Shown one piece after another: positions 6,995 through 16,000 of a stretch of 21,484 nucleotides of DNA. How positions within the stretch are numbered: the first letter of the stretch is position 1; each line of letters starts with the position of its first letter. The notes beneath the pieces are model-generated. The model did not search any database, was not told where the DNA came from, and saw nothing but the letters and a program-made list of their open reading frames with translations. This DNA comes from an uncultured Clostridia bacterium (GTDB lineage: Bacteria > Bacillota > Clostridia > Lachnospirales > Anaerotignaceae), in the NCBI GenBank assembly GCA_937901125.1, contig CALCGT010000012.1:1-21484 (forward strand), read 5' to 3'. The position numbers and the translations under genes were made by a program.

Positions 6995-7087
6995 CACGGC
7001 CCTTAATGTCCGTGTTTTCATGCCTTATCTTCGTCAACGTATATCTCGTCTAAGCAATCGCAGATTGTATTGATCTGTATAAGGCAT
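6995..7087 (-). promoter_or_regulatory. Structured rpsL-rpsG intercistronic region
   Basis: ATGCCTTAT (7020-7028) and ATAAGGCAT (7079-7087) form a perfect 9-bp stem closing a 50-nt loop. A second hairpin, CACGG (6995-6999) / CCGTG (7010-7014), follows just upstream of the rpsG ribosome site. In Escherichia coli S7 represses its own operon by binding the rpsL-rpsG junction. A similar feedback site here is inference from position and foldability, not from sequence similarity. Confidence 0.45.
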
Positions 7088-7137
7088 TTCTACTAATTAG
7101 ATTTGTCTTTTTTATAAATTTGTTCCCTCAGTCGGAA

Positions 7138-7560
7138 TTATTTTTTAGATGCTTTAGGGCGTTTTGCGCCGTATTTGGAACGAGCCTGCATTCTGTTTGC
7201 AACGCCGGCTGTATCCAGAGTACCTCTTACGATGTGGTAACGCACACCAGGAAGGTCTTTTACTCTACCGCCTCTAATCAAAACAACAGAGTGTTCCTGC
7301 AGGTTGTGGCCTTCACCGGGGATATATGCTGTAACTTCGATACCGTTGGATAGACGAACTCTGGCAATTTTTCTCAGAGCAGAGTTAGGCTTCTTAGGTG
7401 TGGAAGTTTTTACCGCTGTACAAACGCCTCTCTTCTGGGGAGAAGATACGTCTGTAGCTTTTTTCTGCAGGGAGTTCAGGCCTTTCTGCAGAGCGGGTGC
7501 TGTAGATTTTTTCTCAACAGTTTTTCTGCCTTTTCTTACTAACTGGTTAAATGTAGGCAT
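7138..7560 (-). CDS. rpsL: 30S ribosomal protein S12
   Basis: The 140-residue product is full length (MPTFNQLVRKGRKT...). It has the decoding-centre loops TPKKPNSALRK and GGRVKDLPGVRYH intact, including the lysines whose mutation gives streptomycin resistance in other bacteria, so the allele looks wild type. The ATG at 7560 was chosen over an in-frame GTG at 7569 because the latter overlaps the AAGGAGG ribosome site. It is the first gene of the str operon, with its own promoter about 110 nt upstream. Confidence 0.99.
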   Translation of the reverse strand: MPTFNQLVRKGRKTVEKKSTAPALQKGLNSLQKKATDVSSPQKRGVCTAVKTSTPKKPNSALRKIARVRLSNGIEVTAYIPGEGHNLQEHSVVLIRGGRVKDLPGVRYHIVRGTLDTAGVANRMQARSKYGAKRPKASKK

Positions 7561-7627
7561 TAACTGCACCTCCTTATAAAAAATAATACATCTGCAAATT
7601 GCAATTCTTCTTTTTCAGTTCCGCCTC

Positions 7628-7664
7628 AGTGTCTCGCTTAGAAAAGACCCTGAAACCAGACACT
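7628..7664 (-). repeat. Inverted repeat in the rpsL leader
   Basis: AGTGTCT (7628-7634) and AGACACT (7658-7664) pair over 7 bp with a 23-nt loop, at or just after the predicted str transcription start. The stem would sit at the extreme 5' end of the mRNA, where it could stabilise the transcript. Confidence 0.4.
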
Positions 7665-7669
7665 AGAAA

Positions 7670-7698
7670 ATTCTATCATCCACTTTTTCAAAAGTCAA
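7670..7698 (-). promoter_or_regulatory. str operon promoter (rpsL)
   Basis: The minus strand reads TTGACT (7698-7693), 17 bp, TAGAAT (7675-7670), each 5 of 6 to consensus. It lies downstream of the accessory membrane gene and shows that rpsL-rpsG-fusA-tuf can be transcribed independently of rpoBC. Confidence 0.8.
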
Positions 7699-7765
7699 GG
7701 ACTTTTCTTTGTTTTTAAAGGATTTTTCCACATTTTTTATGCTTGTCTTTCCCAGAAAAACACTC

Positions 7766-7786
7766 ATCCCGAAAAGAGGGATTTTT
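7766..7786. terminator. Short terminator-like hairpin after the membrane protein gene
   Basis: ATCCC (7766-7770) / GGGAT (7778-7782) form a 5-bp stem with T5 on the plus side. On the minus side a T5 run comes 5 nt after the stem. It lies about 45 nt past the stop of the 7829-8251 gene and before the str promoter, so it may insulate the two. The stem is short and the call is modest. Confidence 0.4.
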
Positions 7787-7828
7787 ATCTTTTCAGTCGA
7801 GATATCATTCCTTCTTCCGCCATTTCGT

Positions 7829-8251
7829 CTACTTCCTTTTCTCTCGAAACATATGGTATAACATCCGACTAGACACCCCCCCACAGATCAAAAGAATTGG
7901 CGCCCACGCTTCATACCAATCGGAATAATAATGGAAAGAAAATAGACCAATATAATACAATACTGGAAGCAACGCAATCCCCCATAATACGATTCTGAAA
8001 AGCATTTCCTCTTTTTTACTCTCCTCTTCAGCTTCCTTTTTTTCTCGGAAAAAACCCGCCATCCATAAACCAAATACGTAATAAAATGTACTACTAAAAG
8101 CCATAGAAATATAAAACCACATCGCATATGTCCGAAAATCAGCCGCCGCATACCCTTTTTCCACTACAAATCCAAAAAATCCTTTTGCTATCAAAAATAA
8201 TATCATTCCCCATACAAACCATACTTTTTGTGAAATCCACTGTCTATACAT
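7829..8251 (-). CDS. Unrecognised four-helix membrane protein
   Basis: The 140-residue product begins MYRQWISQKVWFVWG. It has four hydrophobic segments at roughly residues 10-30, 43-67, 84-104 and 113-131. A charged linker (REKKEAEEESKKEE, about 68-82) separates the two pairs, and the tail is basic (FREKRK). I do not recognise a family. The ATG at 8251 was preferred to an in-frame TTG at 8281 because AAGGCGG lies 8 nt before it. A run of seven G (7876-7882) occurs near the 3' end, in codons for ICGGV; one added G would bring a stop within a few codons. The gene sits between the frameshifted secreted gene and the str promoter. A/T-ending codons look commoner than in the neighbouring ribosomal genes, suggesting later arrival. 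Confidence 0.7.
   Translation of the reverse strand: MYRQWISQKVWFVWGMILFLIAKGFFGFVVEKGYAAADFRTYAMWFYISMAFSSTFYYVFGLWMAGFFREKKEAEEESKKEEMLFRIVLWGIALLPVLYYIGLFSFHYYSDWYEAWAPILLICGGVSSRMLYHMFREKRK
7876..7882 (-). repeat. G7 homopolymer within the membrane protein gene
   Basis: Seven C on plus (seven G in the sense strand) inside codons TGT GGG GGG GTG. The reading frame is intact with seven. With eight, a TAG would follow almost at once, trimming about the last 18 residues. Confidence 0.6.
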
Positions 8252-8309
8252 ATATAATCCCGCCTTATTAAGTATTTTCAATAAGTATATAAGTACAAAA
8301 TTAATAAAT

Positions 8310-8355
8310 GAAGCTCTCCCATTTTAATTCCTTCAATAATTAATAGAAGAGCTTC
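8310..8355 (-). terminator. Inverted repeat after the secreted protein gene, possible terminator
   Basis: GAAGCTCT (8310-8317) / AGAGCTTC (8348-8355) pair perfectly over 8 bp around a 30-nt AT-rich loop. Each side is followed by T-rich sequence: TTTTATATTTTA on plus, ATTTATTAATTTT on minus. It lies about 40 nt beyond the stop of the secreted protein gene. The loop is long for an efficient terminator. Confidence 0.4.
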
Positions 8356-8392
8356 TTTTATATTTTATCAAATCATTCTTACAAATTAAATT

Positions 8393-9131
8393 TTATGCCG
8401 GATCAAACAAATTATGTGATCCTTCAAACACCCAAATAACTGTACCACTGATGAGCTGACTAGACCAAGACATCCCCATCACAGCCCCCGGCAAATTCTG
8501 AATATATTTTGTATATCCAGTATTGTATGTAAAGCTTGTTCCTGTAGGCTGTTTAGCTGTAGTCAAATGCTGAATTACACCTTCACCTGGAGATTCACAA
8601 CCGTATAAAATCTTCTGTCTTGATACAGATGTATCTGTTCCTCTCATATCATATTTCCCAGATACACTCTTTAACAGATAAGTTGTTTTTCCAGTACCAG
8701 AATGAATTCCCGTATCGTAATAAAGAGTAGCTGTAAACTTAACGCTATTACCAGCCCCCCCAATAATTACCAGGGAATTCTCCGTACATAGAAACGCCGC
8801 CTTTTGTATCACCAGAAACCAATCTCATATCATCTGTCGATGCAATGTACGTTGTCGAAGATAAACCATTTTCCGCTGCATATGTTGTGACATCGGATGT
8901 ATCAATCACATATACATCTACTTCATATTCCAAACCACTCTCATTAAATAATCGAGCTCCTTGAGGTAATTTGTCTCCCTGTGCTTTCGCCTTACGCAAA
9001 AGTGTTTCTGCTTGACTTTGCACCTTGAGAGAATCCATTTCTTCCGGACTAATCTCATCTGCACCAAAAGCCGTTGTTGTCATTACCATTAAACATGTTG
9101 TTAAAATTGCGATAAACCGATTCTTCTTCAT
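8393..9131 (-). pseudogene. Secreted protein of unknown family, split by a frameshift at a G7 tract (possibly phase-variable)
   Basis: The N-terminal frame starts at the ATG at 9131 with a GAGGTG ribosome site. It encodes a clear signal peptide (MKKNRFIAILTTCLMVMTTTAF, cleavage probably after AFG or GA) and runs to a TAA at 8748. Just before that stop the frame crosses seven consecutive G (8755-8761). Removing one G gives ...GNYWGAGNSVKFTATLYY... and joins the frame ending at 8393, making a single 245-residue protein. The second half is rich in Ser, Thr, Tyr and Gly (for example TSFTYNTGYTKYIQ) and contains GMSWSSQL near the end. I recognise no domain. A consensus promoter at 9186-9214 implies it is expressed. 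Explanations: an off state of a contingency gene, a recent null mutation, or a sequencing or assembly error in the homopolymer. As it stands only a 127-residue truncated product would be made. Confidence 0.7.
8755..8761 (-). repeat. G7 homopolymer at the frameshift point
   Basis: Seven C on plus. In the sense strand it reads TAT TGG GGG GGC TGG TAA, giving a stop two codons later. Six or nine G would restore the long frame. Confidence 0.75.
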
Positions 9132-9185
9132 TACAAAACACCTCTTTCCTATGTTGTAATTATAAGTCTACCAGTTTCTTTTAAA

Positions 9186-9214
9186 ATTGTACTGCAAAGA
9201 AAACATGACGTCAA
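9186..9214 (-). promoter_or_regulatory. Promoter of the secreted protein gene
   Basis: On the minus strand TTGACG (9214-9209), 17 bp, TACAAT (9191-9186), each 5 of 6 to consensus, about 55-60 bp before the ATG at 9131. It lies downstream of the rpoC terminator, so this gene has its own transcription start. Confidence 0.7.
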
Positions 9215-9326
9215 TATTTTTATCCAAATATACCAATTCACATGCTCCTCACAAACAGATACTCACAATACTATACAAAACACTAGTGCATAAAACAAAT
9301 ATCATTATGTTATATTTCTTTAAAAC

Positions 9327-9360
9327 AAAAAAGGATGGCATAACTTATGCCATCCTTTTT
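9327..9360. terminator. rpoC terminator (strong, symmetrical)
   Basis: GGATGGCATAA (9333-9343) and TTATGCCATCC (9345-9355) form an almost perfectly palindromic stem with runs of A before and T after, so it can act on both strands. It begins about 10 nt past the rpoC stop and separates rpoBC from the accessory genes and the str operon. Confidence 0.9.
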
Positions 9361-9368
9361 ATATAATC

Positions 9369-12300
9369 TTAGATCATTTCGTCGTCGGGGATCACAACTT
9401 CTTCTGCTGTTGTTTCTTCTCCCACACCTTCAGGAAGGATTTCGATATTTCTGTATCTTGTCATACCTGTACCGGCGGGGATCAACTTACCGATGATAAC
9501 GTTTTCTTTCAGACCAATCAGTGGATCAACCTTACCTTTGATCGCCGCTTCTGTCAGAACACGGGTTGTTTCCTGGAAGGAAGCTGCAGACAGGAAGGAA
9601 TCTGTTGCCAGGGATGCCTTTGTGATACCCAGAAGTACTCTTGTACCTTTGGCGGGTTCTTTGCCTTCTGCTTCCAAGGCAGCATTTGTATTTTCAAATG
9701 TCAGCCAATCAACCAGAGAGCCGGGCAGGAAATCTGTATCGCCGTTTTCTTCGATCTTCACACGTTTCAGCATCTGACGAACGATAACTTCGATATGTTT
9801 GTCACTGATTTCTACACCCTGCAGGCGGTAAACGCGCTGAACTTCCTGGATCATGTAGTCCTGAACGCCTCTCAGGCCTTTGATCTTCAGGATATCGTGA
9901 GGGTTCACGCTACCTTCTGTGATTTCGTCACCGGCTTCGATCACGTCGCCGTCATAAACCTTGATTCTGGAGCCGTAAGGGATCAGATAATCCTTTGTTT
10001 CGCCTGTTTCAGGGTTTGTAATAATCACTTCACGTTTTTTCTTTGTATCATTCAGTGTGACACGACCGCCGAATTCTGCGATGATGGCAAGACCCTTGGG
10101 TTTTCTTGCTTCAAACAATTCTTCGACACGGGGAAGACCCTGCGTGATGTCATCGCCAGCGATACCGCCTGTGTGGAAGGTACGCATGGTCAGCTGTGTA
10201 CCGGGTTCACCGATGGACTGAGCCGCAATGATACCTACAGATTCACCGATGCGTACATATCTGCCGGAAGCCATGTTCGCGCCATAGCACTTCGCACAGA
10301 TACCCACTTCGCTGCGGCAGGTCAGTACAGTTCTGATCCATACCTTCTTCACGCCTGCTTTTTCTACTGCTTCTGCCTGATCTACTGTGATCATTGTATC
10401 AGCGGGAACGATGATCTCGCCTGTTTCGGGGTGGATGATATCGTAAGCAGACCATCTGCCGCGGATACGATCCTGCAGACCTTCGATGACTTCGTTGCCA
10501 TCCATGAATGCGGAAATCTCCATGCAGGGTGTTTCGATGTTTCTGCCTTCGCAGCAGTCCCATTCTCTTACGATGATATCCTGAGAAACGTCTACCAGAC
10601 GACGAGTCAGGTAACCAGAGTCGGCTGTCTTCAAAGCTGTATCGGTCAGACCTTTACGAGCACCGTGGGCGGAAATGAAGTATTCCAGTACGGACAGACC
10701 TTCACGGAAGTTCGCTTTGATGGGCAGTTCGATAATACCGCCGTTAGGGGATGCCATCAGACCACGCATACCAGCCAGCTGTTTGATCTGTCTGTTGGAA
10801 CCACGGGCACCGGAGTTTGCCATCATATAAATGTTGTTATATTTACCCAGACCAGCCAGCAGAGCTGTTGTGATCTTATCATCGGCAATATTCCATGCTT
10901 CGATGACTTTCTGGTGACGTTCTTCGTCTGTCATCAGACCACGTCTGAATTTTCTTGTGATCAGGTCTACTTTTTCTTCTGCTTCTGCCAGATATTCTGC
11001 TTTTTCCTTAGGAATTTCCATATCGGATACGGATACAGTCATAGCAGCTCTTGTAGAGAATTTGTAGCCCAAAGATTTGATCTTATCCAGAACGGATGCA
11101 GTTTCTGTTGCGCCGCAGCGGTTGATACATTTGTTGATGATCTTACCGATGCCTTTTTTGTCAACCAGAAAACCGATTTCGTAATCGAATTTTGTTTCGT
11201 CGTTTGTTCTGTCAACATAACCCAAATTCTGAGGGATGGCTTCGTTAAAGATGATACGTCCAACCGTTGTCTTAACCATCCTTGTTTCCATCACGCCGTC
11301 AAATTCCAGAGTTCTTCTTACCATGATAACTTCCTGCAGATAAACTTCATGGTTATCATAAGCCAGCATAGCTTCTTTTTCATCTTTAAATGCTTTAATG
11401 ATGATATCGCCTGCTTTTTTGATGACATTGCCTTCCGCATCAACAATATCTGCTTCGTATTTCTGGTTCAGGTCTTCTCTTTCCAGTGTCAGGTAATACA
11501 TACCCAGGATCATGTCCTGAGAGGGTACAGTTACGGGAGCACCATCGGAAGGTTTCAGCAGGTTGTTGGGAGACAACAGAAGGAAACGACATTCTGCCTG
11601 TGCTTCCACACTCAAGGGAACATGAACCGCCATCTGGTCACCGTCGAAGTCAGCGTTATACGCTGTACATACCAGAGGGTGCAGCTTGATAGCACGGCCT
11701 TCTACCAGTACGGGTTCAAATGCCTGGATACCCAGTCTGTGCAGTGTCGGCGCACGGTTCAACATAACAGGATGCTCTTTGATGACATCTTCCAGGATGT
11801 CCCAAACTTCTGTCTGCAGTCTTTCTACCATTCTTTTGGCGGATTTGATGTTATGCGCCAGACCATCTTCTACCAGCTTCTTCATAACGAAGGGTTTGAA
11901 CAGTTCAATGGCCATTTCTTTGGGCAGACCGCACTGATAGATCTTCAGTTCGGGGCCAACTACGATAACGGAACGACCGGAGTAGTCAACACGTTTCCCC
12001 AGCAAGTTCTGACGGAAACGCCCCTGTTTCCCCTTCAGCATATCGGACAGGGATTTCAGGGCACGGTTACCGGGTCCTGTTACAGGACGACCGCGGCGAC
12101 CGTTATCGATCAGGGCGTCAACTGCTTCCTGCAGCATTCTCTTTTCGTTTCTTACGATGATATCGGGAGCGCCCAAATCCAGCAGTCTTTTCAGACGGTT
12201 GTTTCTGTTGATCACTCTTCTGTACAGGTCGTTCAGATCACTGGTTGCGAAACGACCGCCGTCCAGCTGTACCATAGGACGGATATCCGGAGGGATAACC

Positions 12301-13010
12301 GGGATAGCATCCAAAATCATCCATTCGGGCTTGTTGCCGGAAAGACGGAAGCTTTCGATAACTTCCAGCTTTTTGATGATACGAACACGTTTCTGGCCTG
12401 TGGTATCCTGCAGCTGTGCTTTCAGTTCTGCGGATTCTTTTTCCAGATCGATATCCTGCAGTAGCTTTTTGATGGCTTCTGCACCCATGGCTGCTTCGAA
12501 AGCATTGCCATATTTATCGTAAGCTTCTCTGTATTCTCTTTCTGTCAAGAGCTGTTTGTACTGCAACTCTGTATCGCCTGCATCCAGTACGATATAGGAA
12601 GCGAAGTACAGAACCTTTTCCAGAGCTCTGGGGCTCATGGAAAGGATCAGACCCATTCTGGAAGGGATGCCCTTAAAATACCAGATATGGGAAACGGGAG
12701 CAGCCAATTCGATATGGCCCATTCTCTCACGTCTAACTTTTGCTTTTGTTACTTCAACGCCGCAGCGGTCGCAGACAACGCCTTTGTAACGGATTCTTTT
12801 ATATTTACCACAATGACATTCCCAGTCTTTTGTAGGCCCGAAAATTCTTTCGCAGAACAGACCGTCCTTTTCAGGTTTCAGTGTTCTATAGTTGATGGTT
12901 TCAGGTTTTTTTACTTCACCTCTGGACCATTCATGGATTTTTTCGGGAGATGCCAAACCAATCTTGATGGAATCAAATACGATTCCCTGATCTGTATTCT
13001 TTGTGCTCAT
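9369..13010 (-). CDS. rpoC: DNA-directed RNA polymerase beta' subunit
   Basis: The 1213-residue product is full length. It has the N-terminal zinc ribbon (Cys65, Cys67, Cys80, Cys83), the catalytic NADFDGD at 452-458 whose three Asp hold the active-site magnesium, and the second zinc site with Cys898, Cys905 and Cys908. The trigger-loop region QSIGEPGTQLTMRTFHTGG follows it. It lacks the large trigger-loop insertion of proteobacteria. The C-terminus is acidic (EEVVIPDDEMI). The ATG has AAAGGAG 9-10 nt upstream and lies 17 nt after the rpoB stop, so the two are cotranscribed and probably translationally coupled. A strong terminator follows. Confidence 0.99.
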   Translation of the reverse strand: MSTKNTDQGIVFDSIKIGLASPEKIHEWSRGEVKKPETINYRTLKPEKDGLFCERIFGPTKDWECHCGKYKRIRYKGVVCDRCGVEVTKAKVRRERMGHIELAAPVSHIWYFKGIPSRMGLILSMSPRALEKVLYFASYIVLDAGDTELQYKQLLTEREYREAYDKYGNAFEAAMGAEAIKKLLQDIDLEKESAELKAQLQDTTGQKRVRIIKKLEVIESFRLSGNKPEWMILDAIPVIPPDIRPMVQLDGGRFATSDLNDLYRRVINRNNRLKRLLDLGAPDIIVRNEKRMLQEAVDALIDNGRRGRPVTGPGNRALKSLSDMLKGKQGRFRQNLLGKRVDYSGRSVIVVGPELKIYQCGLPKEMAIELFKPFVMKKLVEDGLAHNIKSAKRMVERLQTEVWDILEDVIKEHPVMLNRAPTLHRLGIQAFEPVLVEGRAIKLHPLVCTAYNADFDGDQMAVHVPLSVEAQAECRFLLLSPNNLLKPSDGAPVTVPSQDMILGMYYLTLEREDLNQKYEADIVDAEGNVIKKAGDIIIKAFKDEKEAMLAYDNHEVYLQEVIMVRRTLEFDGVMETRMVKTTVGRIIFNEAIPQNLGYVDRTNDETKFDYEIGFLVDKKGIGKIINKCINRCGATETASVLDKIKSLGYKFSTRAAMTVSVSDMEIPKEKAEYLAEAEEKVDLITRKFRRGLMTDEERHQKVIEAWNIADDKITTALLAGLGKYNNIYMMANSGARGSNRQIKQLAGMRGLMASPNGGIIELPIKANFREGLSVLEYFISAHGARKGLTDTALKTADSGYLTRRLVDVSQDIIVREWDCCEGRNIETPCMEISAFMDGNEVIEGLQDRIRGRWSAYDIIHPETGEIIVPADTMITVDQAEAVEKAGVKKVWIRTVLTCRSEVGICAKCYGANMASGRYVRIGESVGIIAAQSIGEPGTQLTMRTFHTGGIAGDDITQGLPRVEELFEARKPKGLAIIAEFGGRVTLNDTKKKREVIITNPETGETKDYLIPYGSRIKVYDGDVIEAGDEITEGSVNPHDILKIKGLRGVQDYMIQEVQRVYRLQGVEISDKHIEVIVRQMLKRVKIEENGDTDFLPGSLVDWLTFENTNAALEAEGKEPAKGTRVLLGITKASLATDSFLSAASFQETTRVLTEAAIKGKVDPLIGLKENVIIGKLIPAGTGMTRYRNIEILPEGVGEETTAEEVVIPDDEMI

Positions 13011-13027
13011 GGGTTTGTTCTCCTTTC

Positions 13028-16000
13028 TTATTCTTCATCCTCATAGTCGTCGTAATCATCATCGCCGGCATAGTCATCGGAAAGCAGATCGCTGTTGTCA
13101 GCCACTACGCCTTCTTCATCATCGAAGAGGAAGTCTCTCAGTTCTTCTTCTGCTGTCATGGGGCGAGGACGATGGAATTCATCATCTTCATAACCGTCGA
13201 TATTTACATTCAGATCATCCACATCTTCGATGCATTCCTTGATCTCAACTTCTGTCTGGTCTTCACGCAGCACGCGGATATCCAGAGCCAGGGACTGCAG
13301 TTCTTTCAGCAAAACCTTGAAGGATTCGGGAACGCCGGGTTCGGGGATGTTTTCACCCTTTACGATGGCTTCGTAAGTTTTTACACGACCAACGATATCG
13401 TCGGATTTCACTGTCAGGATTTCCTGCAGAGTGTAAGCTGCGCCGTATGCTTCCAGCGCCCAAACTTCCATTTCACCGAAACGCTGACCACCGAACTGGG
13501 CTTTCCCACCCAGAGGCTGCTGTGTAACCAAAGAGTAAGGACCTGTGGAACGAGCGTGGATCTTTTCGTCTACCAGATGGTGCAGTTTCAGGTAGTGCAT
13601 GAAGCCGATGGTTACACGGTTGTCAAAGGGTTCGCCGCTGCGACCGTCTCTCAACTGAACCTTACCATCTCTGCCCAAGGCAACGCCCTTCCATTCTTCT
13701 CTGTGGTCTCTGTTTGCATACAGTTCATCATAAATGTCGCCATTCAGCAGGGGTTTCCATTTTTCGGAGAATTCCTCCCAACTTGTGTTGACATAGTCAT
13801 TTGCCATTTCCAGTGTATCCATGATGTCGATTTCGTTAGCACCATCGAATACTGGTGTGCTGATCTTCCAGCCCAGTGCTTTTGCAGCCAAGGACAGGTG
13901 GGTTTCCAATACCTGCCCGATATTCATACGGGAAGGAATACCAAGAGGGTTCAGCACGATATCCAAAGGACGACCGTTAGGCAGGAAAGGCATATCTTCT
14001 ACAGGCAGTACACGGGAAACTACACCCTTGTTACCGTGACGACCAGCCATTTTGTCACCAACAGAGATTTTACGTTTCTGAGCGATATAAACACGAACCA
14101 GCTGGTTTACGCCGGGGCCTACATCATCGCCGTTTTCTCTTGTGAATACTTTTACATCCACGATGATACCTGTTTCACCGTGAGGCACACGCAGGGAAGT
14201 ATCTCTGACTTCTCTTGCCTTTTCGCCGAAGATGGCGCGCAGTAGTCTTTCTTCCGCTGTCAGTTCTGTTTCACCCTTAGGTGTTACCTTACCCACCAGA
14301 ATATCGTTGGGGCGAACTTCCGCACCGATGCGGATAATACCTCTTTCATCCAGGTCTTTCAGGGCATCCTCACCCACGTTGGGGATATCTCTTGTGATTT
14401 CTTCAGGTCCCAGTTTGGTATCTCTGGCATCTGCTTCAAATTCACTGATATGAACGGATGTGTAAACGTCTTCCTGTACCAGCTTTTCGCTCAGCAGAAC
14501 GGCGTCTTCGTAGTTGTAACCTTCCCATGTCATGAAACCGATCAGAGGGTTTTTGCCCAGTGCCAGTTCCCCCTTGCAGGTGGAAGCGCCATCGGCGATG
14601 ATCTGACCAGCTTCAACTCTCTGGCCCAGGTCTACGATAGGCTTCTGGTTCAGGCATGTGCTCTGGTTACTTCTCTGGTATTTTACCAGTTTATATACAT
14701 CTCTCTGAGAGTTATCGTTTCTGACAACGATTTCATCGGCGGAAACTCTTTCAACGATACCGCTATTTTTCGCGATGGCGCAGATACCAGAGTCTTTCGC
14801 TGTTTTATATTCCATACCTGTGCCGACGATAGGAGAATCTGTCACCAGCAGAGGAACGGCCTGACGCTGCATGTTAGAACCCATCAGCGCACGGTTCGCA
14901 TCGTCGTTTTCCAGGAAGGGGATCAACGCTGTAGCAACAGAAACCATCTGCTTAGGAGATACGTCCATCAGCTGAACCTGACTTCTGTCCACTTCGATGA
15001 TGTCTTCTTTGTGACGACCGGATACTTTCTTATGCACGAAGTGACCTTCTGCATCCAGAGGTTCATTCGCCTGTGCTACGTTGTAATTTTCTTCTTCATC
15101 TGCTGTTACATAGATGAATTCATCTGTTACACGGGGTTCATCGCCGCTGTGGTCAACCACTCTGTAGGGTGCTTCGATGAAGCCATATTCATTGATGCGG
15201 GCAAAGGTTGCCAGTGTATTGATCAGACCGATGTTAGGACCTTCTGGTGTTTCGATAGGACACATTCTGCCGTAGTGAGAATGGTGAACGTCTCGCACTT
15301 CGAAGCCAGCTCTTTCTCTGGACAGACCGCCGGGACCCAGTGCAGACAGTCTTCTCTTATGAGTCAGTTCGGACAGAGGGTTGTTCTGATCCATGAACTG
15401 AGACAACTGAGAGCTGCCGAAGAATTCTTTGATGGCAGCTGTGACAGGACGCACGTTGATCAGCGCCTGAGGCGTTACCACTGCCAGATCCTGTGTGGTC
15501 ATTCTTTCACGAACGACTCTTTCCATTCTGGACAGACCGATACGGAACTGGTTCTGCAGCAATTCGCCAACGGAACGGATACGTCTGTTGCCCAGATGGT
15601 CGATATCGTCTACATTGCCATAACCATAATCCAGATGGATCACATAGTTGATGGAAGCGAAGATATCTTCCAATGTGATGTGCTTGGGCAACAGCTCGTG
15701 GATGTTTTCTTTGATGGCTACTTTCAGTTCTTCCGCTGTTGCGTTTTCTTCCAGCAGCTTTACCAGCATAGGATAGTAAACTCTTTCCTTGATGCCCAGT
15801 TCTTCTGCGCTCAGACCAAATTCTTCGATATAAGAATCGATGGCAACAGTCTGGTTGCTCAAAATTTTTACTTTCTTATCCTCTACTGCGATATAAAGGC
15901 TACCAACACCTGTATCCTGAATCTGGTCGCACAGTTCCATTGTCAGGACAGCTCCTGCTTCTGCGACGACTTCACCCGTCATAGGATCCACTACGTTTTC

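Noticed and set aside
8393..8812. 139-codon minus-strand frame as an independent gene
   Set aside because: Its first 20 or so codons overlap the upstream signal-peptide frame, no ribosome site precedes its ATG, and it continues the upstream protein after removal of one G. It is the second half of one gene.
9795..12464. Open frame of 889 codons on the plus strand
   Set aside because: Antisense to rpoC, with the same codon-bias artefact and a Cys/Phe/Thr-rich product with no recognisable domain.
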